Shown here: piece by piece, positions 6,712-12,918 of the stretch
Layout: each line of letters starts with the position of its first letter
How positions within the stretch are numbered: the first letter of the stretch is position 1
Origin: Oscillospiraceae bacterium
Lineage (GTDB): Bacteria > Bacillota > Clostridia > Oscillospirales > Ruminococcaceae
Direction of reading: 5' to 3'
DNA length: 24,785 nucleotides
Assembly: GCA_900770285.1 (NCBI GenBank)
Contig: CAAGJO010000022.1
Span: forward strand, 1-24,785
Notes under the pieces: model-generated
The model's database searches: none
Seen by the model: the letters and a program-made list of their open reading frames with translations, nothing else
Told to the model about the DNA's origin: nothing
Program-made: the position numbers and the translations under genes

Positions 6712-7704
6712 ATGGCAATGGAAGCAAATTTAAAAAATCTTATGGCATTCAGACCTGAAATCAAGGTTCTTGATGCAACAATCAGAGACGGAGGACTGGT
6801 AAACAATTTCAGATTTACCGATGAATTTGTAAAAGACCTGTATAATACAAATATTGCGGCAGGCGTTGACTATATGGAATTTGGCTACAAAGCGTCAAAG
6901 TCAATGTTTAATCCCGATGATTTCGGTAAATGGAAATTCTGCAGCGATGATGATATTTATGCCATTGTTGGTGACAACGATACAGACTTAAAAATCTCAG
7001 TAATGGCAGATGTCGGCCGCTGTGATTATAAAAATGATATTCACCCAAGAACCGAAAGTCCTATTGATCTTGTACGTGTTGCCACATACATTCATCAGAT
7101 GCCTACAGCATTGGAAATGATTGAAGACGCAGCAGCAAAAGGTTATGAAACCACATGCAACATTATGGCTATTTCAAATGCTCAGGAATCCGACGTTGAC
7201 GTTGCTCTTGAAATGCTTTGCAAAAGCAGCGTAAACGGAATTTACATTGTTGACAGCTATGGTGCACTTTATCCCGAAGAAATACACAGAATATCTGAAA
7301 AGTATCTTGAAATGGGCGACAAATACGGCAAAACTATCGGTATCCATACTCACAACAACCAGCAGCTTGCATTTGCAAATACTATTCAGGCTCTCAGTAT
7401 CGGCGTAAATATGCTGGATGCAACAATGGACGGCATGGGCAGAGGTGCAGGTAACTGTGCCATGGAACTGCTTCTTGGCTTCCTTAAAAATCCAAAGTAT
7501 CAGATTTATCCTGTACTTCAGTTTATTCAAAAGCACATGCCAAAAATCAAAGAAGACGGAGCATTATGGGGTTATGATATTCCGTATATGGTTACAGGAC
7601 AGCTTAATCAGCACCCAAGAACAGCTATTGCTTTCTCAGAAGAAGGCCGTAAGGACTATGCTGATTTTTATGCTAATATTACGGACAGCGGAAATATAGG
7701 CTAG
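6712..7704 (+). CDS. DRE-TIM metallolyase (HMGL/aldolase-like) of unknown substrate
   Basis: The 330-aa protein belongs to the DRE-TIM superfamily that includes HMG-CoA lyase, homocitrate/isopropylmalate synthases and 4-hydroxy-2-oxovalerate aldolase. The metal and active-site motif LDATIRDGG (residues 20-28), the HTHNN metal ligands and the glycine-rich MDGMGRGAGNCAME strand are all present. It lacks the C-terminal regulatory domain of the synthases, so it resembles aldolase-type members of modest length. The start at 6712 is set by GGAGG inside the end of malQ; an upstream extension of the frame overlaps malQ and is not credible. It is translated from the malQ transcript, yet nothing in maltodextrin breakdown obviously needs a C-C lyase. 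The substrate is unknown. Confidence 0.85.
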   Translation: MAMEANLKNLMAFRPEIKVLDATIRDGGLVNNFRFTDEFVKDLYNTNIAAGVDYMEFGYKASKSMFNPDDFGKWKFCSDDDIYAIVGDNDTDLKISVMADVGRCDYKNDIHPRTESPIDLVRVATYIHQMPTALEMIEDAAAKGYETTCNIMAISNAQESDVDVALEMLCKSSVNGIYIVDSYGALYPEEIHRISEKYLEMGDKYGKTIGIHTHNNQQLAFANTIQALSIGVNMLDATMDGMGRGAGNCAMELLLGFLKNPKYQIYPVLQFIQKHMPKIKEDGALWGYDIPYMVTGQLNQHPRTAIAFSEEGRKDYADFYANITDSGNIG

Positions 7705-7739
7705 ATTTTTAATAATTTCTATAACGATGAAAACATAAT

Positions 7740-7778
7740 AAGGGGCGATACACAAAGTCGCCCCCTATAGTTTTATTA
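7740..7778. terminator. Bidirectional terminator
   Basis: GGGGCGA (7742-7748) pairs with TCGCCCC (7758-7764). The plus side continues CTATAGTTTTATTATT and the minus side TTATTATGTTTT. It closes both the malQ unit and the converging SCIFF maturase unit. Confidence 0.8.
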
Positions 7779-7800
7779 TTATTTAAACATAAAACCTTGT

Positions 7801-7884
7801 CTATGAAAATGCCGTCGCACAATTTTTTGTTATTTTGCAATCCGGCACGATGATGCAAATGCGTGCGCCTGCCCACTGTTTCAT
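7801..7884 (-). CDS. Possible 27-aa cysteine-containing micro-ORF
   Basis: A 27-codon frame starts 4 nt after the maturase stop codon, with AAGGA at the end of the maturase gene 10 nt before the ATG. The predicted peptide has Cys at residues 10, 16 and 22 (evenly spaced by 6) and ends before the shared terminator. The stretch is richer in G+C than the surrounding intergenic DNA. There is no recognisable family and no membrane segment. It may be chance; an alternative is just the 3' untranslated region of the maturase. Confidence 0.25.
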   Translation of the reverse strand: MKQWAGARICIIVPDCKITKNCATAFS

Positions 7885-7888
7885 GTAA

Positions 7889-9259
7889 TTATTTATCCTT
7901 ATCTAATTGACAAACCTTAAGATAAATAGCACATTCCAAACGCTTTTTCTGAATTTCACATGAAAGCTTATAAGAATTGTGAATATCTCCTGCATAAAGA
8001 TAGTTATTTGCATTGCATCCGCCGCTGCAGTAGAATTTAGCCCAGCATTTTTTGCATTCAGGCTTTGAATAAACATTTGCACCGGCAAATTCTTTCTTGA
8101 TATCTTCATCAAAGGTGCCTTCATAAAGATTTCCCATTTTAAAATCTTCGATTCCAACAAACTGATGACAGGGATAAATGTCGCCGTCAGGAGTAACCGA
8201 AACATATTCATTTCCGCTTCCGCAGCCTCTTAAACGCTTTATTACACAAGGTCCTTGGTCAAGGTCTATCATAAAATGGAAAAAGTTTATAAACTTTCCG
8301 TCATCGCGTATCTTTTGAATTTTACCGCAAAGATTATCATACTCTTTGAAAATTGCCGGCAGATCTGCCTCGGTAATGGCATATGGTTCTTCAGGATCAG
8401 CCATAACAGGTTCAACTGAAATCTGGTCAAATCCAAGATCATATATATGCTCTACATCATTTGAAAAATCAAGGTTGTATTTTGTATATGTTCCTCGAAT
8501 GTACCAGTCCTTATCTTCAGGACGCTTGTCTATAAGCTTTTTAAAGTTAGGAACAATTCTGTCATAAGAACCTGTGCCGTCCACACGCACTCTCATACGG
8601 TCATTGACTTCTTTTCTTCCGTCAAGAGAAAGGACAACATTGTTCATTTCCTTATTAATGAAATCAATGGTATCATCATCCATAAGCATACCATTTGTTG
8701 TAACCGTAAAGCGGAATGTCTTTCCATACTCTTCCTCTTTGGAACGTGCATACTCCACAATCTGTTTTACAACGTCAAAGTTCATCAACGGTTCGCCGCC
8801 GAAGAAATCCACTTCTAAGAATTTTCTGTCTCCCGATTTTTCAAGAAGAAAATCTATAGCCATTTTACCTGTAGCAAAGTCCATAAGCTTTCTGCCCTTG
8901 CCGAAATCTCCTGTTGAAGCAAAACAATACTTGCATCTAAGATTACAGTCATGGGCAATATGCAGACACATTGCCTTTATTGGAGAAGGAACAGCCGTCT
9001 TGGCATATTTATCATATTCATCCTCACTGAACAATACTCCGTCCTTATAAAGACTTACAATTTCATCATAACATTCCTTTATATCTTCCTCAGGATATGC
9101 CTTGGAAAGCTTTTTCAATACAAATTCCGGACAGCTGTCTTCAAACGGAGGCTCAACATTATCCAATAAATCATAAGTGAGATCATCAACAGCGCTTACA
9201 AGTCCGCTGTTTACATCCAATAGAATGTTTGTCCCATTGAGTCTGTACTTATGTATCAT
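7889..9259 (-). CDS. scfB: SCIFF thioether peptide maturase (radical SAM/SPASM)
   Basis: This 456-aa enzyme should install Cys-to-Thr thioether (sactipeptide-like) crosslinks in the SCIFF peptide encoded just upstream. An N-terminal region (1-90) resembles the RiPP precursor recognition part of such maturases. The radical SAM cluster motif is C105-xxx-C109-xx-C112 (DCNLRCKYCF), followed by the FFGGEP SAM-binding strand. A C-terminal SPASM/twitch region is rich in Cys (GCGSGNEYVSVTPDG...YPCHQF, CKKCWAKFYCSGGC) and would bind two extra 4Fe-4S clusters. A GAAAGGCGG ribosome binding site precedes the ATG. It follows the SCIFF gene in the same direction, with a hairpin between them. It is widely conserved in Clostridia; the biological role of the product is not established. 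Confidence 0.94.
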   Translation of the reverse strand: MIHKYRLNGTNILLDVNSGLVSAVDDLTYDLLDNVEPPFEDSCPEFVLKKLSKAYPEEDIKECYDEIVSLYKDGVLFSEDEYDKYAKTAVPSPIKAMCLHIAHDCNLRCKYCFASTGDFGKGRKLMDFATGKMAIDFLLEKSGDRKFLEVDFFGGEPLMNFDVVKQIVEYARSKEEEYGKTFRFTVTTNGMLMDDDTIDFINKEMNNVVLSLDGRKEVNDRMRVRVDGTGSYDRIVPNFKKLIDKRPEDKDWYIRGTYTKYNLDFSNDVEHIYDLGFDQISVEPVMADPEEPYAITEADLPAIFKEYDNLCGKIQKIRDDGKFINFFHFMIDLDQGPCVIKRLRGCGSGNEYVSVTPDGDIYPCHQFVGIEDFKMGNLYEGTFDEDIKKEFAGANVYSKPECKKCWAKFYCSGGCNANNYLYAGDIHNSYKLSCEIQKKRLECAIYLKVCQLDKDK

Positions 9260-9296
9260 AAAATTCCGCCTTTCAATAGCTAAAATTAGTTTTTAC

Positions 9297-9330
9297 AAAA
9301 AAATTAAAGGGACATAAGCTGCCCCTTTAA
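9297..9330 (-). terminator. Attenuator-type terminator between SCIFF peptide and maturase
   Basis: On the minus strand TTAAAGGG (9330-9323) pairs with CCCTTTAA (9311-9304) around an 11-nt loop and is followed by TTTTTTT. It should let the peptide message accumulate while only a fraction of transcripts reach the maturase, whose start is 38 nt further on. Confidence 0.75.
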
Positions 9331-9348
9331 AAGCATAGAAAAAATAAA

Positions 9349-9492
9349 TTATGCATCTCTTTCGCACTTCTGATTAGCAACTGTGCATGATGTTTTGCAA
9401 GCTGACTGACATGAAGCCTGACAGTTTCCGCATCCGCCTTTAGCAGCTGACTTCTTCAAATTTGCTTTATTGACAACTTTAATATGTTTCAT
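9349..9492 (-). CDS. scfA: SCIFF precursor peptide (six cysteines in forty-five residues)
   Basis: This 47-aa ribosomal peptide precursor matches the SCIFF family. A basic N-terminal leader (MKHIKVVNKANLKKSAAK) is followed by a Gly-Cys core with Cys at 21, 24, 28, 32, 36 and 43, giving spacing C-x2-C-x3-C-x3-C-x3-C-x6-C. Thr34 and Thr37 are candidate thioether acceptors. A GGAGG site lies 9-10 nt before the ATG, and an extended -10 promoter is at 9524-9532. It lies directly upstream of the maturase and downstream of the TIGR04086-like membrane protein, the standard clostridial context. No signal peptide, protease or dedicated exporter gene is visible. The mature product's function is unknown in the family. 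Confidence 0.95.
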   Translation of the reverse strand: MKHIKVVNKANLKKSAAKGGCGNCQASCQSACKTSCTVANQKCERDA

Positions 9493-9523
9493 AATACAAA
9501 CCTCCATAATTATTGTTAATATT

Positions 9524-9532
9524 ATTATACCA
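9524..9532 (-). promoter_or_regulatory. SCIFF promoter (extended -10)
   Basis: The minus strand reads TGGTATAAT (9532-9524), a perfect TATAAT with the TGN extension, about 30 nt before the SCIFF start. There is no good -35 at 17 nt. A 9-bp inverted repeat (ATTTATATG at 9545-9553, CATATAAAT at 9570-9578) sits just upstream and could be an operator or a weak terminator of the preceding gene. Confidence 0.65.
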
Positions 9533-9581
9533 TATACCCGTCACATTTATATGAACATATTATGAATGACATATAAATTAT

Positions 9582-9992
9582 TTATTTCATAAATTTCCCG
9601 TGACCGGAGTTCACTCCGATAATCCCCCCTGCTCCGCCGCAGATCAGCACTAAAATCAACTTTAGTGACGGAGATGAACCGCCCACAGATTTAACAAACA
9701 AACTGCCTACAGTTAAAATAACAAGGAATATGAAAAGTCCGCATAAAAGTCCCATTAAAAGTCCATTGCTGCGGCGTTTTCTTGCACTTATATATCCTCC
9801 CGCATATGCACCTACGCATAATGCAATGCTGGACATAACCGAAATAACCTTATCGCTCACATCAATCTTTGTGATTATAAAGGCAAACAAAAGCATTACA
9901 ACAAATACTACTATGAATGCCCATATTCCCGAAAAAATTGTTGTCGGCACAGCCGATAATTTTCCCTTGGACAGTTTTCTTGATTTGCCCAT
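9582..9992 (-). CDS. TIGR04086-like small membrane protein
   Basis: This 136-aa integral membrane protein has four predicted transmembrane helices (about residues 19-43, 50-67, 77-98 and 110-125). The N-terminus is short and basic, and the helices are rich in Gly, especially the last (LICGGAGGIIGVNSG). From memory, members of TIGR04086 are found in Clostridia near SCIFF and Sec genes, which matches this site; the assignment rests on hydropathy, length and context rather than on a strict motif. A GAGAGG ribosome binding site precedes the ATG. It could help export or membrane attachment of SCIFF, but that is inference from position only. Confidence 0.75.
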   Translation of the reverse strand: MGKSRKLSKGKLSAVPTTIFSGIWAFIVVFVVMLLFAFIITKIDVSDKVISVMSSIALCVGAYAGGYISARKRRSNGLLMGLLCGLFIFLVILTVGSLFVKSVGGSSPSLKLILVLICGGAGGIIGVNSGHGKFMK

Positions 9993-10125
9993 ATCAAAAA
10001 CCTCTCAATTTTTAAATGTTAATTAAATATATTCAGCATTTTAGTAATATATGACCACTAGTATTTCATGTTTTTTATCACTATCGAATTTTAATATAAT
10101 TTTTTATAATATGTGCTTAAAATAC

Positions 10126-10154
10126 TTGCAATTCAAGGCTAAATGTTGTATAAT
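10126..10154 (+). promoter_or_regulatory. nfnAB promoter
   Basis: TTGCAA (10126-10131), a 17-nt spacer and TATAAT (10149-10154), about 70 nt before the nfnA start. The leader contains a tandem 11-bp repeat ATTATTAATTT at 10180-10190 and 10194-10204. Confidence 0.8.
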
Positions 10155-10221
10155 ATCATTAACAAACTTAGCATCAGCTATTATTAATTTGTTATTATTA
10201 ATTTTATTGGGAGGGTCTGAA

Positions 10222-11055
10222 GTGTTTAAAATACTAAAGAAAAGAGAGCTTAATGACCAAGTTACTTTAATGGAAATTGAAGCACCTTTTATCGCCAGAA
10301 AGGCCGAAGCAGGACAGTTTATTATTTACCGAATCGATGAAAAAGGCGAAAGAATCCCTTTGACTATCGCTGATTATGACAGAGAAAAAGGCTCAATCAC
10401 AATTATTTTCCAGAAAATCGGTGCATCAACTATGCGCCTTGGAGAACTTAATGAAGGCGACTATATCCTTGATGTTGTAGGACCATTAGGCGTTGCTACA
10501 GAATATGAAAAGGATATAAAGAGAGTTGCCGTTATCGGCGGAGGCGTTGGCTGTGCAATTGCTTATCCTCAGGCTAAAAAGCTTTACAATATGGGCGTAC
10601 AGGTTGACCTTATCGCAGGATTCAGAACTAAAGACATTATTATCCTTGAAGATGAAATGAAAGATGTTTCAAATGACCTTTACATCTGCACAGATGACGG
10701 TTCTTACGGCTTCAACGGATTGGTTACTCAAAAATTACAGGAGTTAATTGACGGCGGAGCAAAATATGATGAAGTTATTGCCATCGGACCTGTTCCGATG
10801 ATGAAATTTGTCAGCAAGACAACCGAACCATATAACATAAAAACTCTTGTTTCACTTAATCCTATTATGGTTGACGGAACAGGAATGTGCGGCGGATGCC
10901 GTGTAACTGTTGACGGACAAATCAAGTATGCCTGCGTTGACGGCCCTGACTTTGACGGTCATAAGGTAGACTTTGACGAGCTTATGAAACGTAATTCAAC
11001 ATACAAGCAAACTGAAAAAGATCATATATGCAGATTAACCGGAGGTGTAAGATAA
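10222..11055 (+). CDS. nfnA: NfnA-type ferredoxin-NADP reductase subunit (FAD, 2Fe-2S)
   Basis: This is the small subunit of NADH-dependent reduced ferredoxin:NADP+ oxidoreductase, a cytoplasmic flavin-based electron-bifurcating transhydrogenase. The 277-aa chain has an FAD-binding domain of the ferredoxin reductase type (AGQFIIYRIDEKGERIPLTI), an NAD-binding fold with IGGGVGCAIAYP, and a C-terminal 2Fe-2S ligand set (GMCGGCRVTV...YACVDGPDFDGH). The start is a GTG at 10222 set by GGGAGGG 8 nt upstream; the frame runs further up but has no ribosome binding site there. Its stop shares one base with the nfnB ATG, implying translational coupling. Homologous subunits serve dihydroorotate dehydrogenase, but the nfnB partner argues for Nfn. 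Confidence 0.92.
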   Translation: MFKILKKRELNDQVTLMEIEAPFIARKAEAGQFIIYRIDEKGERIPLTIADYDREKGSITIIFQKIGASTMRLGELNEGDYILDVVGPLGVATEYEKDIKRVAVIGGGVGCAIAYPQAKKLYNMGVQVDLIAGFRTKDIIILEDEMKDVSNDLYICTDDGSYGFNGLVTQKLQELIDGGAKYDEVIAIGPVPMMKFVSKTTEPYNIKTLVSLNPIMVDGTGMCGGCRVTVDGQIKYACVDGPDFDGHKVDFDELMKRNSTYKQTEKDHICRLTGGVR

Positions 11056-12446
11056 TGCCTAATATGAGTTTGAAAAAAACACCAATAGGTGAACAGGATC
11101 CAAAGGTAAGAGCAAGAAACTTCAAAGAAGTTACTTTGGGATATACAAAAGAAGAAGCTATGGAAGAAGCTACAAGATGTCTTAACTGTAAGAACAAACC
11201 ATGCGTAAGCGGATGTCCTGTAAGTGTTAAAATCCCTGACTTTATTGCAAAAGTTGCTGCAGGAGAATTTGAAGAAGCTTATAAAATCATTCATTCAACA
11301 AACAGCCTGCCCGCAATCAGCGGACGTGTATGCCCACAGGAAAATCAGTGCGAAGGCAAATGCGTAAGAGGCATCAAGGGCGAACCTGTTGCTATCGGCC
11401 GTCTTGAAAGATTCTGTGCTGATTATATGGCTGACAAAACCGTTGATGTTGAAAAGCCAAAAACAAACGGTCATAAGGTTGCAGTTGTCGGTGCAGGCCC
11501 TTCAGGTCTTACTTGTGCAGGCGACCTTGCAAAGCTCGGATATGATGTAACAATCTTCGAGGCATTCCATACAGCAGGCGGAGTTCTTATGTATGGTATT
11601 CCTGAATTCAGACTTCCAAAGGCTATTGTTCAGAAGGAAATTGACGGTCTTAAGGAAATGGGCGTTAAGGTTATGACAGATATGGTTATCGGTAAGGTAC
11701 TTTCTGTTGACGAACTTCTCAGTAACGGCTATGAATCAGTATTTATCGGTTCAGGCGCAGGTCTTCCACGCTTTATGGGAATTGAAGGCGAAGCTCTTAT
11801 CGGCGTATATTCTGCTAACGAATATCTTACAAGAATCAACCTTATGAAATCTTATATCGAAGGCTACGATACACCAATCATGCACTCAAAGTCAGTTGCA
11901 GTTGTAGGCGGCGGAAACGTTGCAATGGACGCTGCAAGATCAGCAATGCGTCTTGGTGCAGAACATGTTTACATTGTTTACAGACGTTCACTTGATGAAA
12001 TGCCTGCAAGACGTGAAGAAGTTCATCATGCTATGGAAGAAGGCATTGAATTTTTGGTGCTTAACAACCCTGTTAAAATTATCGGCGATGAAAACGGACG
12101 TGTTTCAGGTATGGAATGTATCAAAATGGAACTTGGCGAACCTGATGAAAGCGGAAGAAGACGTCCAAAGGCAATTGAAGGTTCTAACTTTGTTCTTGAT
12201 GTCGACACAGTAATCATGTCAATAGGTACATCTCCAAATCCACTTATCAGAAGCACAACTGAAGGACTTGAAGCCAACAGCCACGGCTGCCTTATTGTAA
12301 ATGAAGACGATATGGCTACAACAAAAGACGGCGTATATGCCGGCGGCGACGCTGTAACAGGTGCTGCAACAGTTATCCTTGCCATGGGCGCAGGAAAGAA
12401 AGCAGCTGCATCAATCGACAAATATATTCAGGATAAGAACAAATAG
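11055..12446 (+). CDS. nfnB: NfnB-type NADPH oxidoreductase subunit (glutamate synthase small-subunit-like)
   Basis: This is the large subunit of the NfnAB transhydrogenase, where FAD bifurcates electrons between ferredoxin and NAD through NfnA. The 463-aa chain begins with a Cys-rich 4Fe-4S domain (C42, C45, C50, C54 in RCLNCKNKPCVSGCP, and a second set around VCPQENQCEGKC). Two Rossmann motifs follow: GAGPSGLTCAGDLA for FAD and GGGNVAMDAARSAMRLG for NADPH, the latter with VYRRS. The C-terminal GGDAVTGAATVILAMG closes the FAD site. The ATG overlaps the nfnA stop by one base; GGAGG is inside nfnA. Alone it could be read as GltD, but no gltB is present and the nfnA coupling decides it. Confidence 0.92.
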   Translation: MPNMSLKKTPIGEQDPKVRARNFKEVTLGYTKEEAMEEATRCLNCKNKPCVSGCPVSVKIPDFIAKVAAGEFEEAYKIIHSTNSLPAISGRVCPQENQCEGKCVRGIKGEPVAIGRLERFCADYMADKTVDVEKPKTNGHKVAVVGAGPSGLTCAGDLAKLGYDVTIFEAFHTAGGVLMYGIPEFRLPKAIVQKEIDGLKEMGVKVMTDMVIGKVLSVDELLSNGYESVFIGSGAGLPRFMGIEGEALIGVYSANEYLTRINLMKSYIEGYDTPIMHSKSVAVVGGGNVAMDAARSAMRLGAEHVYIVYRRSLDEMPARREEVHHAMEEGIEFLVLNNPVKIIGDENGRVSGMECIKMELGEPDESGRRRPKAIEGSNFVLDVDTVIMSIGTSPNPLIRSTTEGLEANSHGCLIVNEDDMATTKDGVYAGGDAVTGAATVILAMGAGKKAAASIDKYIQDKNK

Positions 12447-12480
12447 TACAATTAAGTTGAAAACAATTTGTGAACACTAT

Positions 12481-12509
12481 TGTAATTATTGAATCAATGT
12501 GATACAATA
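12481..12509 (+). promoter_or_regulatory. yajC promoter with extended -10
   Basis: TTGTAA (12481-12486), a 17-nt spacer and TACAAT (12504-12509) preceded by TGA. It lies in the 95-bp gap between nfnB and yajC, about 30 nt before the yajC start. No terminator is visible after nfnB, so read-through is also likely. Confidence 0.65.
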
Positions 12510-12541
12510 ATTTTTAATGAATATATTTGGAGGGTTATTAA

Positions 12542-12868
12542 ATGTTTGATTTCACACTATTCTCCGGAAATTCCGGATCCGGCAATACAACCGGAAATAT
12601 ATTGGTAACAATTATTCCCTTGGTTTTGCTTTTGGTATTCTTCTACTTCTTTATTATTCGTCCTCAGAAAAAACAGGAGAAAAAAGAAGCTGCAATGAGA
12701 GATGCTCTTGAAGTCGGCGATGAAGTTGTAACAAACGGCGGAATTATTGGAATTGTATTTTCAATTAAAGATGATACCGTTGTTATTGAAACAGGCGGAG
12801 ACAGAAGTAAAATCCGTGTTAAAAAATGGGCAATCGCTAAGGTTGAAACTGTTCACGATGATACTTAA
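12542..12868 (+). CDS. yajC: Preprotein translocase accessory subunit YajC
   Basis: YajC associates with SecDF and the SecYEG channel in the cytoplasmic membrane. The 108-aa protein has a short Ser/Gly-rich N-terminus, one strong membrane helix (about residues 20-42) ending FFIIRPQKKQEKK, which is the family hallmark, and a cytoplasmic beta-rich domain with EVGDEVVTNGGIIGIV. A TTGGAGGG ribosome binding site precedes the ATG. It follows nfnAB, with its own promoter, and is closed by a strong hairpin. In many Clostridia yajC sits close to TIGR04086 and SCIFF genes; here those lie on the opposite strand with nfnAB in between. Confidence 0.95.
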   Translation: MFDFTLFSGNSGSGNTTGNILVTIIPLVLLLVFFYFFIIRPQKKQEKKEAAMRDALEVGDEVVTNGGIIGIVFSIKDDTVVIETGGDRSKIRVKKWAIAKVETVHDDT

Positions 12869-12876
12869 TAAAATAA

Positions 12877-12909
12877 TTAAGGACTGCGAAAATTTCGCAG
12901 TCCTTTTTG
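12877..12909. terminator. Strong terminator between yajC and rnr
   Basis: AAGGACTGCGAA (12879-12890) pairs with TTCGCAGTCCTT (12894-12905) and is followed by T5 on the plus strand. The minus side reads TTAATTATTTTATT, so it also ends rnr. Confidence 0.93.
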
Positions 12910-12918
12910 ATTTTACAA

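Noticed and set aside
7848..7870. Terminator for the SCIFF maturase from the GCACG/CGTGC hairpin
   Set aside because: The stem is only 5 bp and no T-run follows; the hairpin at 7742-7764 is far better.
8574..9050. 158-codon plus-strand frame opposite the SCIFF maturase
   Set aside because: It lies wholly inside the radical SAM gene on the other strand, with no ribosome binding site or recognisable domain.
10051..10221. 57-residue N-terminal extension of nfnA
   Set aside because: It has no ribosome binding site, overlaps the promoter and repeat region, and the GTG at 10222 matches the family start.
12466..12490. Rex operator upstream of yajC
   Set aside because: Only one half-site (TTTGTGAA) is present; the second half does not match.
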